A program made the translations under genes and the position numbers. This document shows, in pieces, positions 19,438-30,057 of a stretch of 64,000 nucleotides of DNA. The notes under the pieces are model-generated. The model had not been told where the DNA came from. It saw only the letters and a list, made by a program, of their open reading frames with translations, and did not search any database. The number at the start of each line of letters is the position of its first letter. Positions within the stretch are counted from its first letter, which is position 1. This DNA is from Chloroflexota bacterium (GTDB lineage: Bacteria; Chloroflexota; Anaerolineae; Aggregatilineales; Phototrophicaceae), in assembly GCA_011523615.1 (NCBI GenBank), contig WTGJ01000027.1, positions 583,333-647,332 on the forward strand, given 5' to 3'.

Positions 19438-20274
19438 ATGAAACAAGAAGATGAATCGAAGCCGTTCTGGAAACAACCCACCAATCTCATCTTTCTGCTC
19501 AGTCTGTTGATTGCTCTGCTAGCATTGGTAATCCTACGTTTCAGCGCGGAGCCATCCTCTGGCAATGGCGCCGAACCATCCGCAACCGATGCACAGGGAG
19601 GGACCGTCATCGCCATCGTATCCGGCACCCCCATACATGCCGATCCAGGTGTCAGCCGCGGTGCCATCGACGTCGAACCAGCCATCGTTCTGCCCAATTT
19701 CAGGCTGCATTCTGGACCGCAGCATGAAGTCCAACTCAGCGATTTCAGGGGGCGGTACGTTTTGCTGTTTTTTGGCTACACCCATTGCCCCGATGTCTGC
19801 CCACTGACGCTGGATGCGTTTCGCCGGATTCAGGATGCTTTGGCGGAGGAGCTGCAGGATGACATCGTCTTCCTGTTCGTGACTCTGGATCCCGAACGAG
19901 ATACGCCTGAACGTCTATCAGAGTACATTTCTGCACTTGACATCCCGATCGTGGCGCTGTGGGGAAACGAGGAAGAGATCGCCAACCTGGGCCAGCCATT
20001 TGGCCTGGAGTGGGACATCATCGGACCCAGTGAGACAGCGTCGATGCCGCGATCCGGCGAACATCAAACCCACATGGTTCAACATGAAGGGGATTATTTG
20101 ATCGATCATACTTCATCACGTTACCTGATCGATCCTGCGGGCCGGTTGATCCGCCGCTACCTGTACCACCCCGATCCGGGCACATCCGCAGCGTGGATGC
20201 TCGCCGATTTGTTGCCAATATTGCAAGGCATCAATCAAGATAGAAGCGCGGCAAACGCGCCGAGATGGCAGTGA
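19438..20274 (+). CDS. SCO1/SenC family copper chaperone, membrane-anchored
   Basis: The 278-residue protein has one N-terminal membrane anchor (about 16-34), a linker rich in Ser/Gly/Ala, then a thioredoxin-like SCO domain facing outward. The copper ligands are the CPDVC pair (C117, C121) and the distal histidine in IDHTSSRYLID (H224). LDPERDTPERL is also typical. SCO proteins deliver copper to the CuA site of cytochrome oxidase or act as thiol reductases. Just before the distal histidine there is a short His/Met-containing insert (EHQTHMVQHEGD) that might add copper affinity. The last 44 bases overlap the converging alanine racemase gene. No oxidase gene is nearby, but a copper-type ATPase is encoded at 25479. 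Confidence 0.92.
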   Translation: MKQEDESKPFWKQPTNLIFLLSLLIALLALVILRFSAEPSSGNGAEPSATDAQGGTVIAIVSGTPIHADPGVSRGAIDVEPAIVLPNFRLHSGPQHEVQLSDFRGRYVLLFFGYTHCPDVCPLTLDAFRRIQDALAEELQDDIVFLFVTLDPERDTPERLSEYISALDIPIVALWGNEEEIANLGQPFGLEWDIIGPSETASMPRSGEHQTHMVQHEGDYLIDHTSSRYLIDPAGRLIRRYLYHPDPGTSAAWMLADLLPILQGINQDRSAANAPRWQ

Positions 20275-21346
20275 CCACCTCGTAATTGATGGTCCCCAGC
20301 CAAGCTGCCACAGTCTCCGCCGAGATCTGCGCCTCCCCTTGCCTGCCCAGCAAAACAACTTCATCTTCCGGTTCAACTCTCAGGCCATCAGGAACTGCAA
20401 CGGTCGTTTTCTCCATGCTGATTCGGCCAATTATGGGGCATCGCTCACCCTTCCATAATACATACTGCGGGGCTGCCGGAGCTCTGCGGTAGCCATCGGC
20501 ATAACCCACCGGCAGGATCGCGATCCGCTCCGGACGGTCGGTCAGATAAGTCCGGCCATAGCCGACGGAATGACCTGCCGGAAGGTTTTTCACCTGAGCC
20601 ACGCGCGTCTTCCAGCGCAAAGCGGGTTGGAAACCGCGCAATAATGGCGCTGAATTCGTGGGTTCGAGGCCATACAAAGCGATCCCCACCCGAAATAAAT
20701 TGCCGAATTGGGGACCATGGCCCAACAAACCGGCTGAATTGGCGGCATGTATCCAAGAGAAAGTGAGGCCAATTTCCGTTGCTGTGGCCAACACTCGCTT
20801 CAAACTTTCGATTTGTTGGCTGGTGAATTCATCTTCTTCAGCGGCGCTCGCAAAATGCGTATAGATGCCTTGCGCGAGCAGTTTATCGCTCCGGACCAGT
20901 GCTTGCAGGACGGGTAAAGCCTGCTCCGGCAACACTCCCATCCTTCCCATGCCGGTGTCGATCTTCAGGTGGACGGACAATGTTTCACCAGCAACGATTG
21001 CCATTTCGTATCGCTGTAAGGTGGCGAGATCGAAAACAGACAGGATGAGCTCTTCTCTTACGGCCACTGGTACCAAAGCTGTGGGGCAATGACTGAGGAT
21101 CAGGATATCCTGCGCAATACCGGCGTCGCGCAACGCCAACGCTTCCTCCATGCTGGCGACTGCCAGGAGTGAAGCACCATGTTCTGCCGCAGTTTTGGCG
21201 ACCGGAATCGCCCCATGGCCGTAGCCATCTGCTTTCACCGCCGCAAGCCACTTGCGATCTTTACCGACCCGCTGCGTGATGTTTCGGGCGTTGTTTGCAA
21301 TCGCTCTGAGATCGATCTCCACCCAGGAGCGACTCAATGAAGTCAT
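20231..21346 (-). CDS. alr: Alanine racemase
   Basis: Alr interconverts L- and D-alanine for peptidoglycan synthesis in the cytoplasm. The 371-residue protein has the PLP lysine K38 in AAVKADGYGHG, the catalytic tyrosine Y263 in HSVGYGRTY, and the segment HLKIDTGMGRMG. The C-terminal barrel motif RISMEKTTVAVPD is also present, with SMEK where SMDQ is more common. The ATG at 21346 is preceded on the minus strand by GGAGG, 13 bases away, and by a TATACT -10 box that overlaps the divergent tgt -10 box. Its 3' end overlaps the SCO gene by 44 bases in antisense. Confidence 0.96.
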   Translation of the reverse strand: MTSLSRSWVEIDLRAIANNARNITQRVGKDRKWLAAVKADGYGHGAIPVAKTAAEHGASLLAVASMEEALALRDAGIAQDILILSHCPTALVPVAVREELILSVFDLATLQRYEMAIVAGETLSVHLKIDTGMGRMGVLPEQALPVLQALVRSDKLLAQGIYTHFASAAEEDEFTSQQIESLKRVLATATEIGLTFSWIHAANSAGLLGHGPQFGNLFRVGIALYGLEPTNSAPLLRGFQPALRWKTRVAQVKNLPAGHSVGYGRTYLTDRPERIAILPVGYADGYRRAPAAPQYVLWKGERCPIIGRISMEKTTVAVPDGLRVEPEDEVVLLGRQGEAQISAETVAAWLGTINYEVVTAISARLPRFYLD

Positions 21347-21351
21347 GATCG

Positions 21352-21382
21352 TTCACATCCTCCATTCCATGAGCAGTATAAT
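21352..21382. promoter_or_regulatory. Overlapping divergent -10 boxes between alr and tgt
   Basis: On the plus strand TATAAT (21377-21382) lies seven bases before the tgt ATG at 21390, with a TTCACA -35-like box at 21352-21357 (19-base spacing). On the minus strand TATACT (21380-21375) lies upstream of alr. The two hexamers share four bases. For tgt this predicts a leaderless mRNA; no ribosome site is seen before its ATG. Confidence 0.45.
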
Positions 21383-21389
21383 CCACGGG

Positions 21390-22535
21390 ATGCCCACCCG
21401 ATCTGATCCGCCCTTCAAAATCATCGCCACTGATGGGGATGCTCGTGCAGGAGTGCTGTATACCCCACACGGGGAGATACCGACACCGGTTTTCGCACCC
21501 GTCGGCACCCTGGGGACGGTCAAGGCGCTCACGACCCAACAGCTCCAGCAAGACATCGGTGCGACGCTGATCCTGGCCAACGCTTATCACTTGCACCTTC
21601 GACCCGGCGCAGAGTTGGTTGCCGAAATGGGTGGCTTGCATCATTTCATGTCCTGGCCGCGGCCGATCCTTACCGATTCCGGCGGCTTCCAAATCTTCAG
21701 TTTGGCCCATGATGCAGAGATCGATGACGCCGGCGCCACTTTTCGCAGTCACATTGATGGCAGCCTGGTCCGCCTCTCGCCAGAAGATTCCATTCGGATC
21801 CAACAGCGATTGGGGGCAGATATCATCATGTGTCTGGATGAATGCAGCATCCCCAACGAGCGTGAAAGGGTAGCCATTGCCAAGAATCGAACCACGGTCT
21901 GGGCCCGCATCTGCCGCGAGATGCATCCTGACGATGATGAACAGTTGCTCTTCGGCATCGTGCAAGGAGGAATTTACGAAGATTTGCGTCAACAATCTGT
22001 CAGTGAGTTAAATGAAATCGGTTTTCCGGGTTATGCAATTGGTGGTTTGGCTGTAGGCGAGACCAAAGCCGAAATGCATGGCGTTTTGGAGATTACCCTG
22101 CCTCTGTTACCGCGAGAGAAGCCCAGATACTTGATGGGGGTGGGAACGCCCGAGGATTTGCTGAAAGGAGTACGCCGCGGGATCGACATCTTCGATTGTG
22201 TGCTACCGACGCGATTGGCACGGCATGGCTCGGTGCTGACGGAAAAAGGTCGACTGAATCTGCGCAACCGCGATTTTCGCAGCGATGAAACGTCGATTTC
22301 CGCATCATGTGCTTGTACCACGTGTCGGCAACACAGCCGAGCGTACTTGAGGCACCTGATTGTGAGCCGAGAATTACTCGCCCATACCTTGCTCAGCATC
22401 CACAACGTGCATTTCCTGATCCAACATATGAATCAAATCCGGCAGGCGATTGCAGACGGTAATTTTGCCTCATATGCCCGTTCTTTTCTCGCAAATTACA
22501 CGCAATCAAACAATGCCTCGTCCTTACGCGAATAA
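21390..22535 (+). CDS. tgt: tRNA-guanine(34) transglycosylase
   Basis: Tgt exchanges guanine-34 for preQ1 in tRNAs with GUN anticodons, a step of queuosine synthesis. The 381-residue protein has the nucleophile/base region [12 protein letters not shown], the GGLAVGE motif, the FDCVLPTR aspartate segment, and the zinc site [17 protein letters not shown]...H. The start at 21390 ([21 protein letters not shown]) aligns best with the family; ATGs at 21345 and 21369 would add residues without homology. It is followed after 31 bases by uvrA. The epoxyqueuosine reductase gene queG, the last step of the same pathway, is at 28817-29989. Confidence 0.95.
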   Translation: MPTRSDPPFKIIATDGDARAGVLYTPHGEIPTPVFAPVGTLGTVKALTTQQLQQDIGATLILANAYHLHLRPGAELVAEMGGLHHFMSWPRPILTDSGGFQIFSLAHDAEIDDAGATFRSHIDGSLVRLSPEDSIRIQQRLGADIIMCLDECSIPNERERVAIAKNRTTVWARICREMHPDDDEQLLFGIVQGGIYEDLRQQSVSELNEIGFPGYAIGGLAVGETKAEMHGVLEITLPLLPREKPRYLMGVGTPEDLLKGVRRGIDIFDCVLPTRLARHGSVLTEKGRLNLRNRDFRSDETSISASCACTTCRQHSRAYLRHLIVSRELLAHTLLSIHNVHFLIQHMNQIRQAIADGNFASYARSFLANYTQSNNASSLRE

Positions 22536-22566
22536 ATTCACTAAAATGGTAGGTGAAACGGAAGAA

Positions 22567-25482
22567 ATGGATCGCTGCGTGCAAGAGAACATCATCATTC
22601 GGGGAGCGCGCGAACACAATTTAAAGAACATCGATGTCGATATTCCCCGCAACCAATTGGTGGTGATCACCGGCCTCTCGGGTTCCGGAAAATCTTCCCT
22701 CGCCTTTGACACGATCTTTGCGGAGGGGCAGCGCCGTTACGTCGAAAGCCTCAGTGCCTATGCGCGTCAATTTTTGGGGCAAATGGAAAAGCCCGATGTG
22801 GACCAGATCGAAGGTCTGAGCCCTGCCGTATCCATCGATCAAAAGGGTGTCAGCAAAAACCCGCGATCTACGGTGGGGACGGTCACCGAGATTTATGACT
22901 ACTTGCGTTTGCTCTACGCCAGAATAGGTATCCCACACTGCCCAAGCTGCGGTGTGGTCGTTTCCGCACAGAGCGCCCAACAAATGGTCGATGAATTGCT
23001 GCAGCTGGCAGCAGGCAGCCGCTTGCTGATTTTGGCCCCGGTCGTGCGTGACAAAAAAGGGCATCACCATCAGGTGATCAAAGCATTGAGAGAAGGGGGT
23101 TACGTCCGCGCGCGTATCGATGGTGAGGTCGTCTCCTTGGATGCGGAAATCGAATTGGATCGCTATGTCATCCACAATATCGAAGCGGTGGTGGACCGAC
23201 TGGTGGTGAGGAGCAGAACCGATGATGAGTTTGCTGAATATGAAACCCGTTTGACTGACGCCATCGAGACGGCACTGAAGCTCGGAGATGGAGTGCTTTT
23301 GGTCCAAGCAGCCGAAAACGAGGGAGTCGAACGCGATATCCTGTTCAGCGAACATCTGGCTTGCCCCCACGGCCATGGCTCTTTTCCTGAATTGGAGCCG
23401 CGCATATTCAGTTTCAATACGCCGCGGGGTGCCTGTCCGAATTGTCAGGGCCTGGGTTTCCAATTGGTGCTGGATCCTGAAATCATCATCCCCGATCCAA
23501 CGCGCAGTTTGAACGAAGGCGCGATTAAGGCCAACGGATGGTCGGTGGAAGATCATCGTGGTTGGACCTATAGCATTTTGCAAGTGCTCGCCTCACACTG
23601 TGGCTTTTCACTGGATACCCCGTTCCAAGACTTGACCGAAAAACAGCAGCAAACCATCCTCTGGGGGATTCAGGAAAACAAACGCCTGGAAATCACTTAT
23701 ACCGATAGCCAGGGCATCGAACGCAGTTATGGCGCACGTTATGAAGGGGTGATGAATAATTTGCTGCGGCGGTATGAACAAACCGAATCAGACGCCATCC
23801 GGATGATCATCGAAAATTACATGACGAAAGTCAACTGTCCCGAATGCGCAGGCAAACGCCTGCGGCCCGAAGCCCTGGCAGTTAAAGTTGCCGGTTTGCC
23901 CATCCATGATGTGACCATAATTCCCGTGAATCAACTGCGTGACTGGATCGATCGCCTCCAGGGTGATGTACATGCAGAAGGTGAACTGTCCGAACGTGAT
24001 TTAACGATTGCAAAGCAAATCCTCCGTGAAATCGATGCGCGGGTTACCTTTCTATATGACGTGGGTCTGGGCTACTTGACGCTGTCTCGTAGCTCCAGCT
24101 CGCTCAGCGGTGGTGAAGCGCAGCGCATTCGATTGGCGACCCAAATCGGCAGCCGCCTGACCGGGGTATTGTACGTTTTGGATGAACCTTCGATCGGTTT
24201 GCACCAACGGGATAATGCACGATTGCTGCGGACTTTGAAGGAACTGCGTGACCTGGGCAATACGGTCCTGGTAGTGGAACATGATGAAGAGATGATGCGC
24301 CATGCGGATTGGTTGATCGATATGGGGCCAGGTGCGGGGGAACACGGCGGTGAAATTGTTGCTTGCGGCACACCCGCGATGATCATGGAGGAAAGCGAGA
24401 GCCTGACCGGAGATTTTCTTTCCGGCCGCTTTCATATTGAAATGCCCCATCAGAGACGAAATGGCAATGGCAATTGCTTGACGGTCGTAGGTGCGAAGGC
24501 AAACAATTTGAAGCGGATCCAGGTGGATTTCCCCCTGGGTAAGCTCATCTGCATCAGCGGCGTGAGTGGGAGCGGAAAAAGTACACTTTTGCTGGATGTG
24601 CTATACCTGGGTCTGAGGCAGCTCCTTCATGGCAGCCGCGAGCAACCGGGCGAACATGATGAAATCCGCGGTCACGAACAAATCGACAAAGTGATTCACA
24701 TCGACCAGAGTCCCATTGGCCGCACGCCGAGGAGCAATCCGACAACCTACACCAAAATGTTCGATGAAATCCGGCGTTTGTTTGCGGAATTGCCAGAGAG
24801 CAAAATTCGCGGTTACAAAGCTGGCCGTTACAGTTTCAATGTGAAGGGTGGCCGCTGCGAACACTGTCAGGGCCAGGGCCAGATCAAAATTGAAATGCAA
24901 TTCATGCCAGACATATTCGTTCAATGCGATGTTTGTAAAGGAACCCGATACAACCGAGAAACCCTGCAGGTACGGTTCAAAGAGCGGAACATTGCGGATA
25001 TACTACAGCTGACGGTCAGTGAAGCGCTGGAACATTTCGCAAACATCCCCAGAATCGTGAATAAATTGACTACTCTTCAGGCAGTGGGCTTGGGATACAT
25101 CCGACTGGGCCAACCGGCCAACACCTTGAGCGGTGGGGAAGCCCAACGAGTGAAACTCAGCCGTGAACTCAGCAAGCGCGCGACGGGACAAACGCTCTAT
25201 ATTTTGGATGAACCTTCTACCGGACTGCATGCCGTCGACGTGAGCAAGTTGATCGATGTATTGCAACAACTGGTGGATCAAGGGAACACGGTGGTGATCA
25301 TCGAGCACAATTTGGATATCCTGAAAGTGGCAGACCACATCATCGATCTGGGGCCGGAAGGTGGGGATGCAGGTGGCCAAATCATCGCCGCGGGTACACC
25401 CGAGCAAATCGCCCGACAAAAGGCTAGCCATACGGCTCATTTCTTGGAGCCCATCTTTCAAATGAACGGAGTCAGGGCTTGA
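22567..25482 (+). CDS. uvrA: Excinuclease ABC subunit A
   Basis: UvrA recognises bulky DNA damage and loads UvrB in nucleotide excision repair. The 971-residue protein has two ABC ATPase cores: Walker [11 protein letters not shown] near the start and [10 protein letters not shown] in the second half, each with an LSGGEAQR signature. Zinc sites are present at CPSCG, at CPHGH...CPNC (second ligand pair altered, as in actinobacterial UvrA) and at CEHCQG...CDVCKG. The start at 22567 ([20 protein letters not shown]) matches the usual N-terminus; ATGs at 22513 and 22546 are alternatives, and AGGTGA at 22549 is the only plausible ribosome site. The stop overlaps the copA start. Confidence 0.96.
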   Translation: MDRCVQENIIIRGAREHNLKNIDVDIPRNQLVVITGLSGSGKSSLAFDTIFAEGQRRYVESLSAYARQFLGQMEKPDVDQIEGLSPAVSIDQKGVSKNPRSTVGTVTEIYDYLRLLYARIGIPHCPSCGVVVSAQSAQQMVDELLQLAAGSRLLILAPVVRDKKGHHHQVIKALREGGYVRARIDGEVVSLDAEIELDRYVIHNIEAVVDRLVVRSRTDDEFAEYETRLTDAIETALKLGDGVLLVQAAENEGVERDILFSEHLACPHGHGSFPELEPRIFSFNTPRGACPNCQGLGFQLVLDPEIIIPDPTRSLNEGAIKANGWSVEDHRGWTYSILQVLASHCGFSLDTPFQDLTEKQQQTILWGIQENKRLEITYTDSQGIERSYGARYEGVMNNLLRRYEQTESDAIRMIIENYMTKVNCPECAGKRLRPEALAVKVAGLPIHDVTIIPVNQLRDWIDRLQGDVHAEGELSERDLTIAKQILREIDARVTFLYDVGLGYLTLSRSSSSLSGGEAQRIRLATQIGSRLTGVLYVLDEPSIGLHQRDNARLLRTLKELRDLGNTVLVVEHDEEMMRHADWLIDMGPGAGEHGGEIVACGTPAMIMEESESLTGDFLSGRFHIEMPHQRRNGNGNCLTVVGAKANNLKRIQVDFPLGKLICISGVSGSGKSTLLLDVLYLGLRQLLHGSREQPGEHDEIRGHEQIDKVIHIDQSPIGRTPRSNPTTYTKMFDEIRRLFAELPESKIRGYKAGRYSFNVKGGRCEHCQGQGQIKIEMQFMPDIFVQCDVCKGTRYNRETLQVRFKERNIADILQLTVSEALEHFANIPRIVNKLTTLQAVGLGYIRLGQPANTLSGGEAQRVKLSRELSKRATGQTLYILDEPSTGLHAVDVSKLIDVLQQLVDQGNTVVIIEHNLDILKVADHIIDLGPEGGDAGGQIIAAGTPEQIARQKASHTAHFLEPIFQMNGVRA

Positions 25483-27902
25483 AGACCATTGATTTGCCCA
25501 TCCGCGGGATGCACTGTGCTGGTTGCGTCAGCACCGTGGAAAGGTCGCTGGCTGAAGCCCCCGGGGTGCGAGAAGTGAACGTCAATCTGGCCAACGAACG
25601 CGCCACCGTTCAACTCGTGGATGATGCTTTCGATCTCTCGCTGTTGATCCAGCGAATCGAAAAAACAGGGTACGGAGTCATCTTTGAAGAGCTGAAATTT
25701 CCCTTCACGCCCAATGGGTCATCGCAAACAGAGCTGGATCAAATCAAAGCAGAAAAACCGGAAATCCTGGATATTTCGGTAGATCCACAAAATCAACTGG
25801 TCACCGTCACCGCTCTACCCGATCGGGTGAATGGCGAATGGTTGCGTCGACAATTGACGGAAGTGGGTTTCGACTTGATTCCGCTCAAGCAAGCAGCGGC
25901 TACCAGTGAACCCACAGAGCAACAGGCCAGAGAGGAGATCATCGGCAAACAAGGTAGGCTGGTGCGAATGGGGGTGGTGTTGACCGTGCCGCTGATCGTC
26001 CTCAGTATGTTGCTTCATTTCATCGCCATTGAACTTTCGAGCCAGCAAAGACTCGCCCAACACTTGCTCTTTTTCCTGTTGGCGACCCCGGTTCAAGTGA
26101 TGTTGGGGCGCGAATACTTGCGGGGTGCCGTTACTTCGCTGCGCAATCGGAGCGCCAACATGGATGTCCTGGTCGCGATGGGTTCCTATGTGGCGTATCT
26201 CTTCAGCGTCTGCGTCAGTTTGGGTTTGTGGTTCGGCTTCTCGGATTGGTTGGGCCATCGAGAGTATTATGAGACGGCGGCCGCGATCCTCACGCTCATC
26301 ACCCTGGGGAAATATTTGGAAGCCCATGCACGGGGGCAGACCAGCGCTGTGGTCCAGCGGCTCATGAAACGCAGCCCGCAAACTGCCTGGTTGCTCGCCG
26401 ATGAAGAGTTGATCGAAGTGCCGGTTTCCTCTGTCCAAGCAGGTGACGATGTGGTCGTTCCGCCGGGCACGATCATACCGGTCGACGGTACCATCCTGGA
26501 AGGGGCCACGACGATCGATCAATCTACCTTCACCGGAGAAAGTCATCCGCAAGAAGCATCCGCAGGAGACGAAGTCATCGGTGGCACGATCAACCAATAT
26601 GGCCGGATCACCATCCGTGCCGCAAAAGTGGGGCAGGAAAGTGCGTTCGCACAATTGATTCGCTTGGTTGAACAGGCACAAGGAAGCAAACCACCGATCC
26701 AGCACATGGCCGACCGCATCGCCAAGGTGTTTGTGCCGCTAGTGTTGGCCCTGGCTCTGCTGACATTCGTCTATTGGATCAGTGCTGCGGCGTCTTTGAA
26801 CACAGCCATCATCCACGCGATTGCGGTTCTAGTGATTGCCTGCCCCTGCGCGCTCGGCCTGGCGACGCCAACGGCAACGATCGTGGGCATCGGTTTGGGA
26901 GCTGAGAACGGGGTGTTGTTCCGGAACAGCGCTTCCCTGGAAATGGGCAGCAAGATCAAAGCGATCGTCTTCGACAAAACAGGCACCATCACCCATGGGC
27001 GACCTGAAGTGACCACGACGCACCCACTGAAAAATGCATCCGCCGAACGTTTGCTCTTTCTCGCCGCGAGTGCGTCTACTGCCAATGAACACCCGCTGGC
27101 CCAAGCGATCGTTCGAGAAGCAAAGCATCGGGGGATCCAAATCGCGCAACCCAGTGATGTGCAACTGCAGTCGGGTATGGGGATCCAAGCACGGGTGGCT
27201 GAACATCAGGTGCTACTGGGTAACGAAACTTTCATGCAAGAAAATGAGATCGATTGCCGTGATTTGGCGAAGGGACTGGCAGAATTGCAGGAGCAAGGGG
27301 CGAGCTGGGTCATCATCGCCGTGGACGGCAGGGCAGCTGGCGTTTTTGGCGTTGCCGATACCATCCGCGACAGTGCAATGGCTACCATCCGTCATTTCAA
27401 CCAACACGGCATTGAGACCATTTTGCTGAGTGGAGACAATGAAACTGCCTCGCAAAGCATCGGCAATAGGGTCGGCGTGAAGCGGATCATCGCCAACGTC
27501 TTGCCTGCAGAAAAAACGACCGTAATTCAAGAACTGCAGCAATCTGGTCAACAAGTTGCGATGGTCGGCGATGGCATCAACGATGCACCGGCGCTGGTGC
27601 AGGCGAATTGGGGCATCGCCATGAGTTCTGGTTCAGACATCGCGGTGGAAGCGGCCGACGTCACCATCATGAGCGGAGACTTGAACCAGGTGGTCAAGGC
27701 TTTGGCGATCAGCAAACTGACTCTCAAAACCATACAGCAAAATCTTTTCTGGGCCTTCATCTATAACGTCATCCTCATCCCAGTGGCCATGATGGGTTGG
27801 TTGCAACCGATCTTTGCCGCAGCGGCGATGGCCGCTTCTTCCTTGTTCGTTGTGGGCAATTCCTTGCGCATCCGACACAGCAGAAGGTGGGCACGACCAT
27901 GA
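25479..27902 (+). CDS. copA: Copper-type P1B ATPase (CopA family)
   Basis: The 807-residue pump exports Cu(I) across the cytoplasmic membrane. It opens with a heavy-metal-binding domain with GMHCAGC (C13, C16). A second HMA-like fold at about residues 90-140 has lost its CxxC pair. Eight membrane helices are expected; the CPC motif (C455-C457) sits in the metal channel. DKTGT (phosphorylated D499), the HP segment NEHPLAQA and [10 protein letters not shown] are intact. Translation probably starts at TTG 25479, which overlaps the uvrA stop as TTGA and has GGAG seven bases upstream. Downstream it overlaps the phosphodiesterase gene. Copper rather than silver is inferred from the CPC motif and family similarity. 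Confidence 0.94.
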   Translation: MKTIDLPIRGMHCAGCVSTVERSLAEAPGVREVNVNLANERATVQLVDDAFDLSLLIQRIEKTGYGVIFEELKFPFTPNGSSQTELDQIKAEKPEILDISVDPQNQLVTVTALPDRVNGEWLRRQLTEVGFDLIPLKQAAATSEPTEQQAREEIIGKQGRLVRMGVVLTVPLIVLSMLLHFIAIELSSQQRLAQHLLFFLLATPVQVMLGREYLRGAVTSLRNRSANMDVLVAMGSYVAYLFSVCVSLGLWFGFSDWLGHREYYETAAAILTLITLGKYLEAHARGQTSAVVQRLMKRSPQTAWLLADEELIEVPVSSVQAGDDVVVPPGTIIPVDGTILEGATTIDQSTFTGESHPQEASAGDEVIGGTINQYGRITIRAAKVGQESAFAQLIRLVEQAQGSKPPIQHMADRIAKVFVPLVLALALLTFVYWISAAASLNTAIIHAIAVLVIACPCALGLATPTATIVGIGLGAENGVLFRNSASLEMGSKIKAIVFDKTGTITHGRPEVTTTHPLKNASAERLLFLAASASTANEHPLAQAIVREAKHRGIQIAQPSDVQLQSGMGIQARVAEHQVLLGNETFMQENEIDCRDLAKGLAELQEQGASWVIIAVDGRAAGVFGVADTIRDSAMATIRHFNQHGIETILLSGDNETASQSIGNRVGVKRIIANVLPAEKTTVIQELQQSGQQVAMVGDGINDAPALVQANWGIAMSSGSDIAVEAADVTIMSGDLNQVVKALAISKLTLKTIQQNLFWAFIYNVILIPVAMMGWLQPIFAAAAMAASSLFVVGNSLRIRHSRRWARP

Positions 27903-28852
27903 AGTTGTTTCGCATTCTCCTGCGCATCATCGTTACCCTTGCCGTCGTATGCGTAGTGGTTTATCTCTATTTCGCCATGACCTTTCAACCTTTGCAAACC
28001 ATCCCGTATTATCAGAATCAGGTGCTCACTCAAGTCATCGCGCACCAGGGAGGTCTGGGGGAACGCCCGGCCAATACGATGCTGGCCTTTGACTGGGCAG
28101 AAGAGATCGGGGTGGATGCCTTTGAACTCGATGTTCATATGACCCACGATGGGGTATTGGTCGTGATCCATGATGATACGGTCAATCGAACTACGGATGG
28201 CTCTGGCCCCATCCGAGAGATGAATTATTCTCAAATCAAAGAGCTGGACGCAGGTTACACTTTTGAGGCCGTATCTGAATCGGGTGAGGTGGAGTTCCCT
28301 TACCGCGGCCAAGGGGCAACCATACCGACTCTGGAAGAGGTGCTGACCCAACACCCATCGATGCGCATCTTGTTGGAAATCAAGCCAGATGACATCCAAG
28401 TGGCCGAGGCAGTTTGTCAAATCCTCCGCACGCATGAAGCGACCGAGCGCGTGATTGTTTCCTCGTTCCATGGAAATCCGATTCGACATTTCCGTACGAT
28501 TTGTCCGGAAGTGGGAACCAGCGCTACCGAAAATGAAGTCATGCTATTTTTCCTGCTGAATCGTTTGGGCCTGGAGAGATTGCTGCGACCCGCCTACAAC
28601 TCCTTTGCCCTGCCCCTGGATGCCAGTCTTCCCTTGATCGGTGAATTTCAGCTGATCACGGATCGCTTGGTGCGGGGCGCCTCTTTACTGAATGTGCCGG
28701 TCGAAGTATGGACGGTGAATGAAGATGACGAACTGCGATACTTGCTGAATTTGGGCGTCTCCGGGATCATCACAGATTACCCCACGAAATTGTTGGCATT
28801 CCGCAGTGAGCTGGCATCACGCAGTGAACTGGTGAGTGCCGGCACGGAATAG
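27899..28852 (+). CDS. Membrane-anchored glycerophosphodiester phosphodiesterase
   Basis: The 317-residue protein has one N-terminal membrane helix (about residues 5-28) followed by a GDPD TIM barrel. It should hydrolyse glycerophosphodiesters to an alcohol and glycerol-3-phosphate, probably outside the membrane. Family motifs are ERPANTMLAF, FELDVHMTHDG and VVIHDDTVNRTTDG, with LLEIKPD and PVEVWTVNE later. The first catalytic motif reads HQGG instead of the usual HRGG. The ATG overlaps the copA stop (ATGA), so it closes the tgt-uvrA-copA-gdpD cluster. The 3' end overlaps queG by 36 bases in antisense. Confidence 0.9.
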   Translation: MKLFRILLRIIVTLAVVCVVVYLYFAMTFQPLQTIPYYQNQVLTQVIAHQGGLGERPANTMLAFDWAEEIGVDAFELDVHMTHDGVLVVIHDDTVNRTTDGSGPIREMNYSQIKELDAGYTFEAVSESGEVEFPYRGQGATIPTLEEVLTQHPSMRILLEIKPDDIQVAEAVCQILRTHEATERVIVSSFHGNPIRHFRTICPEVGTSATENEVMLFFLLNRLGLERLLRPAYNSFALPLDASLPLIGEFQLITDRLVRGASLLNVPVEVWTVNEDDELRYLLNLGVSGIITDYPTKLLAFRSELASRSELVSAGTE

Positions 28853-29989
28853 TTGCCGGATCTCCCGGCGCACTTCTCCATCTCCTTCATTCGCGAGTCT
28901 CCTGCGCAAAAGCGAATGTACATTTTCCCCCAGGATGCGCACCAGAGCCCAGGCAGCGTGCCCTCTCACGATGGGCCAATCCGAATCCAACAGCCGTTCC
29001 AACGGTGTGAGGGCAAGCTCATCGCCCCAATTGCCGGCTGCGATGATGGCGTTGCGCAGCAATCTTGGGTAACCCAGGCGCCAGAGCACGGTACCCTGGT
29101 AACGCGACCGAAACTCCTCTTCGCTCAATGATAGGAGGTCGAGCAAGCGGGGAGCTGCACGATCCAGCATTTCGGCTTGAAACACAGTTTCGGCTTCGCT
29201 GCTGGCAAAGCGCTGGAAGGGGCAAACTTCCTGGCACACATCACAACCAAAGATCCAATTGCCCATTTTTTCCCTCAGTTCACGCGGGAGCCAACCTTTA
29301 TGCTCGATCGTCAAGTAACTGATGCAAAGGCGAGCATCCAGAACATAGGGCTCCGGGAACGCTTGGGTGGGGCAAGCTTGCAAACAACGCTGGCAACTGC
29401 CGCACATGGAGACCGGAGCCGGCGGATCATATTCATCAAACTCCAAGGTCGTCAGGATGACCCCCAGGAAGAAGTTGCCCCCTTTTCGGGGATGGATCAG
29501 CATGGTGTTTTTGCCGATGAAACCCAAACCGGCGAGCTGTCCATGGCTTCTCTCCAATAACGCGCCGGTATCGACATATACCTTCCAATCCTGACAGCGA
29601 CGACGAGCGGCGATGCCCGTCAATTCAGCCGTCAACCGCTTCAATCTCTCCTGCATGACGGCATGGTAATCTGCCCCCCAGGCGTAGGCTGCGATCCTGC
29701 CGCGAGCCGGATTCCTCAACTCAGCGCTCCAGCGATGGGAGCGGCTCGCCCAGGCATAATCCATGCCCACCACAACCAAAGAACGCACTCCCGAAAGAAT
29801 CTGATTCAAGTCCATCCTTCGCTGGATGCGATCGTTTCGCGCCAGATACTGCATCTCGCCATACATGTGCGCATTCAACCAATGGATGTACGCCTGTAAA
29901 TTGGGCGAGGGTTCGGCTGTGGTAATTCCCACCAAATTGAAACCGGCGCGGAGGGCACTTTCTTTCCACAGTGAGTGAGATGCCTTCAT
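28817..29989 (-). CDS. queG: Epoxyqueuosine reductase
   Basis: QueG reduces epoxyqueuosine to queuosine in tRNA, using cobalamin and two 4Fe-4S clusters. The 390-residue protein has the N-terminal cobalamin-binding region (GADYHAVMQERLKRL), the ferredoxin-like cluster motifs CGSCQRCLQACPTQAF and CDVCQEVCPFQ, and a C-terminal HEAT-like tail (about 80 residues). The start at 29989 has GGAG seven bases upstream on the minus strand; the frame nine codons further up is unlikely. B12 dependence links it to the B12-using mutase system further along the window, though only by cofactor. Tgt of the same pathway is encoded at 21390. Confidence 0.95.
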   Translation of the reverse strand: MKASHSLWKESALRAGFNLVGITTAEPSPNLQAYIHWLNAHMYGEMQYLARNDRIQRRMDLNQILSGVRSLVVVGMDYAWASRSHRWSAELRNPARGRIAAYAWGADYHAVMQERLKRLTAELTGIAARRRCQDWKVYVDTGALLERSHGQLAGLGFIGKNTMLIHPRKGGNFFLGVILTTLEFDEYDPPAPVSMCGSCQRCLQACPTQAFPEPYVLDARLCISYLTIEHKGWLPRELREKMGNWIFGCDVCQEVCPFQRFASSEAETVFQAEMLDRAAPRLLDLLSLSEEEFRSRYQGTVLWRLGYPRLLRNAIIAAGNWGDELALTPLERLLDSDWPIVRGHAAWALVRILGENVHSLLRRRLANEGDGEVRREIRQLFRAGTHQFTA

Positions 29990-30057
29990 CAGATGCTCCG
30001 GGTTGCTTGGATCCATTGATAATACGCTAAACTCCGAATCAACCCTAACCTAGGAAT

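Noticed and set aside
19335-19697. Possible N-terminal extension of GcvH
   Set aside because: The extension overlaps the SCO gene in antisense, and the strong GGGAGG site plus normal length fix the start at 19334.
23350-23450. Altered zinc ligand (CPHGH instead of CPxC) in UvrA as a novel feature
   Set aside because: The same CPxGH pattern is, to my knowledge, normal in actinobacterial UvrA proteins.
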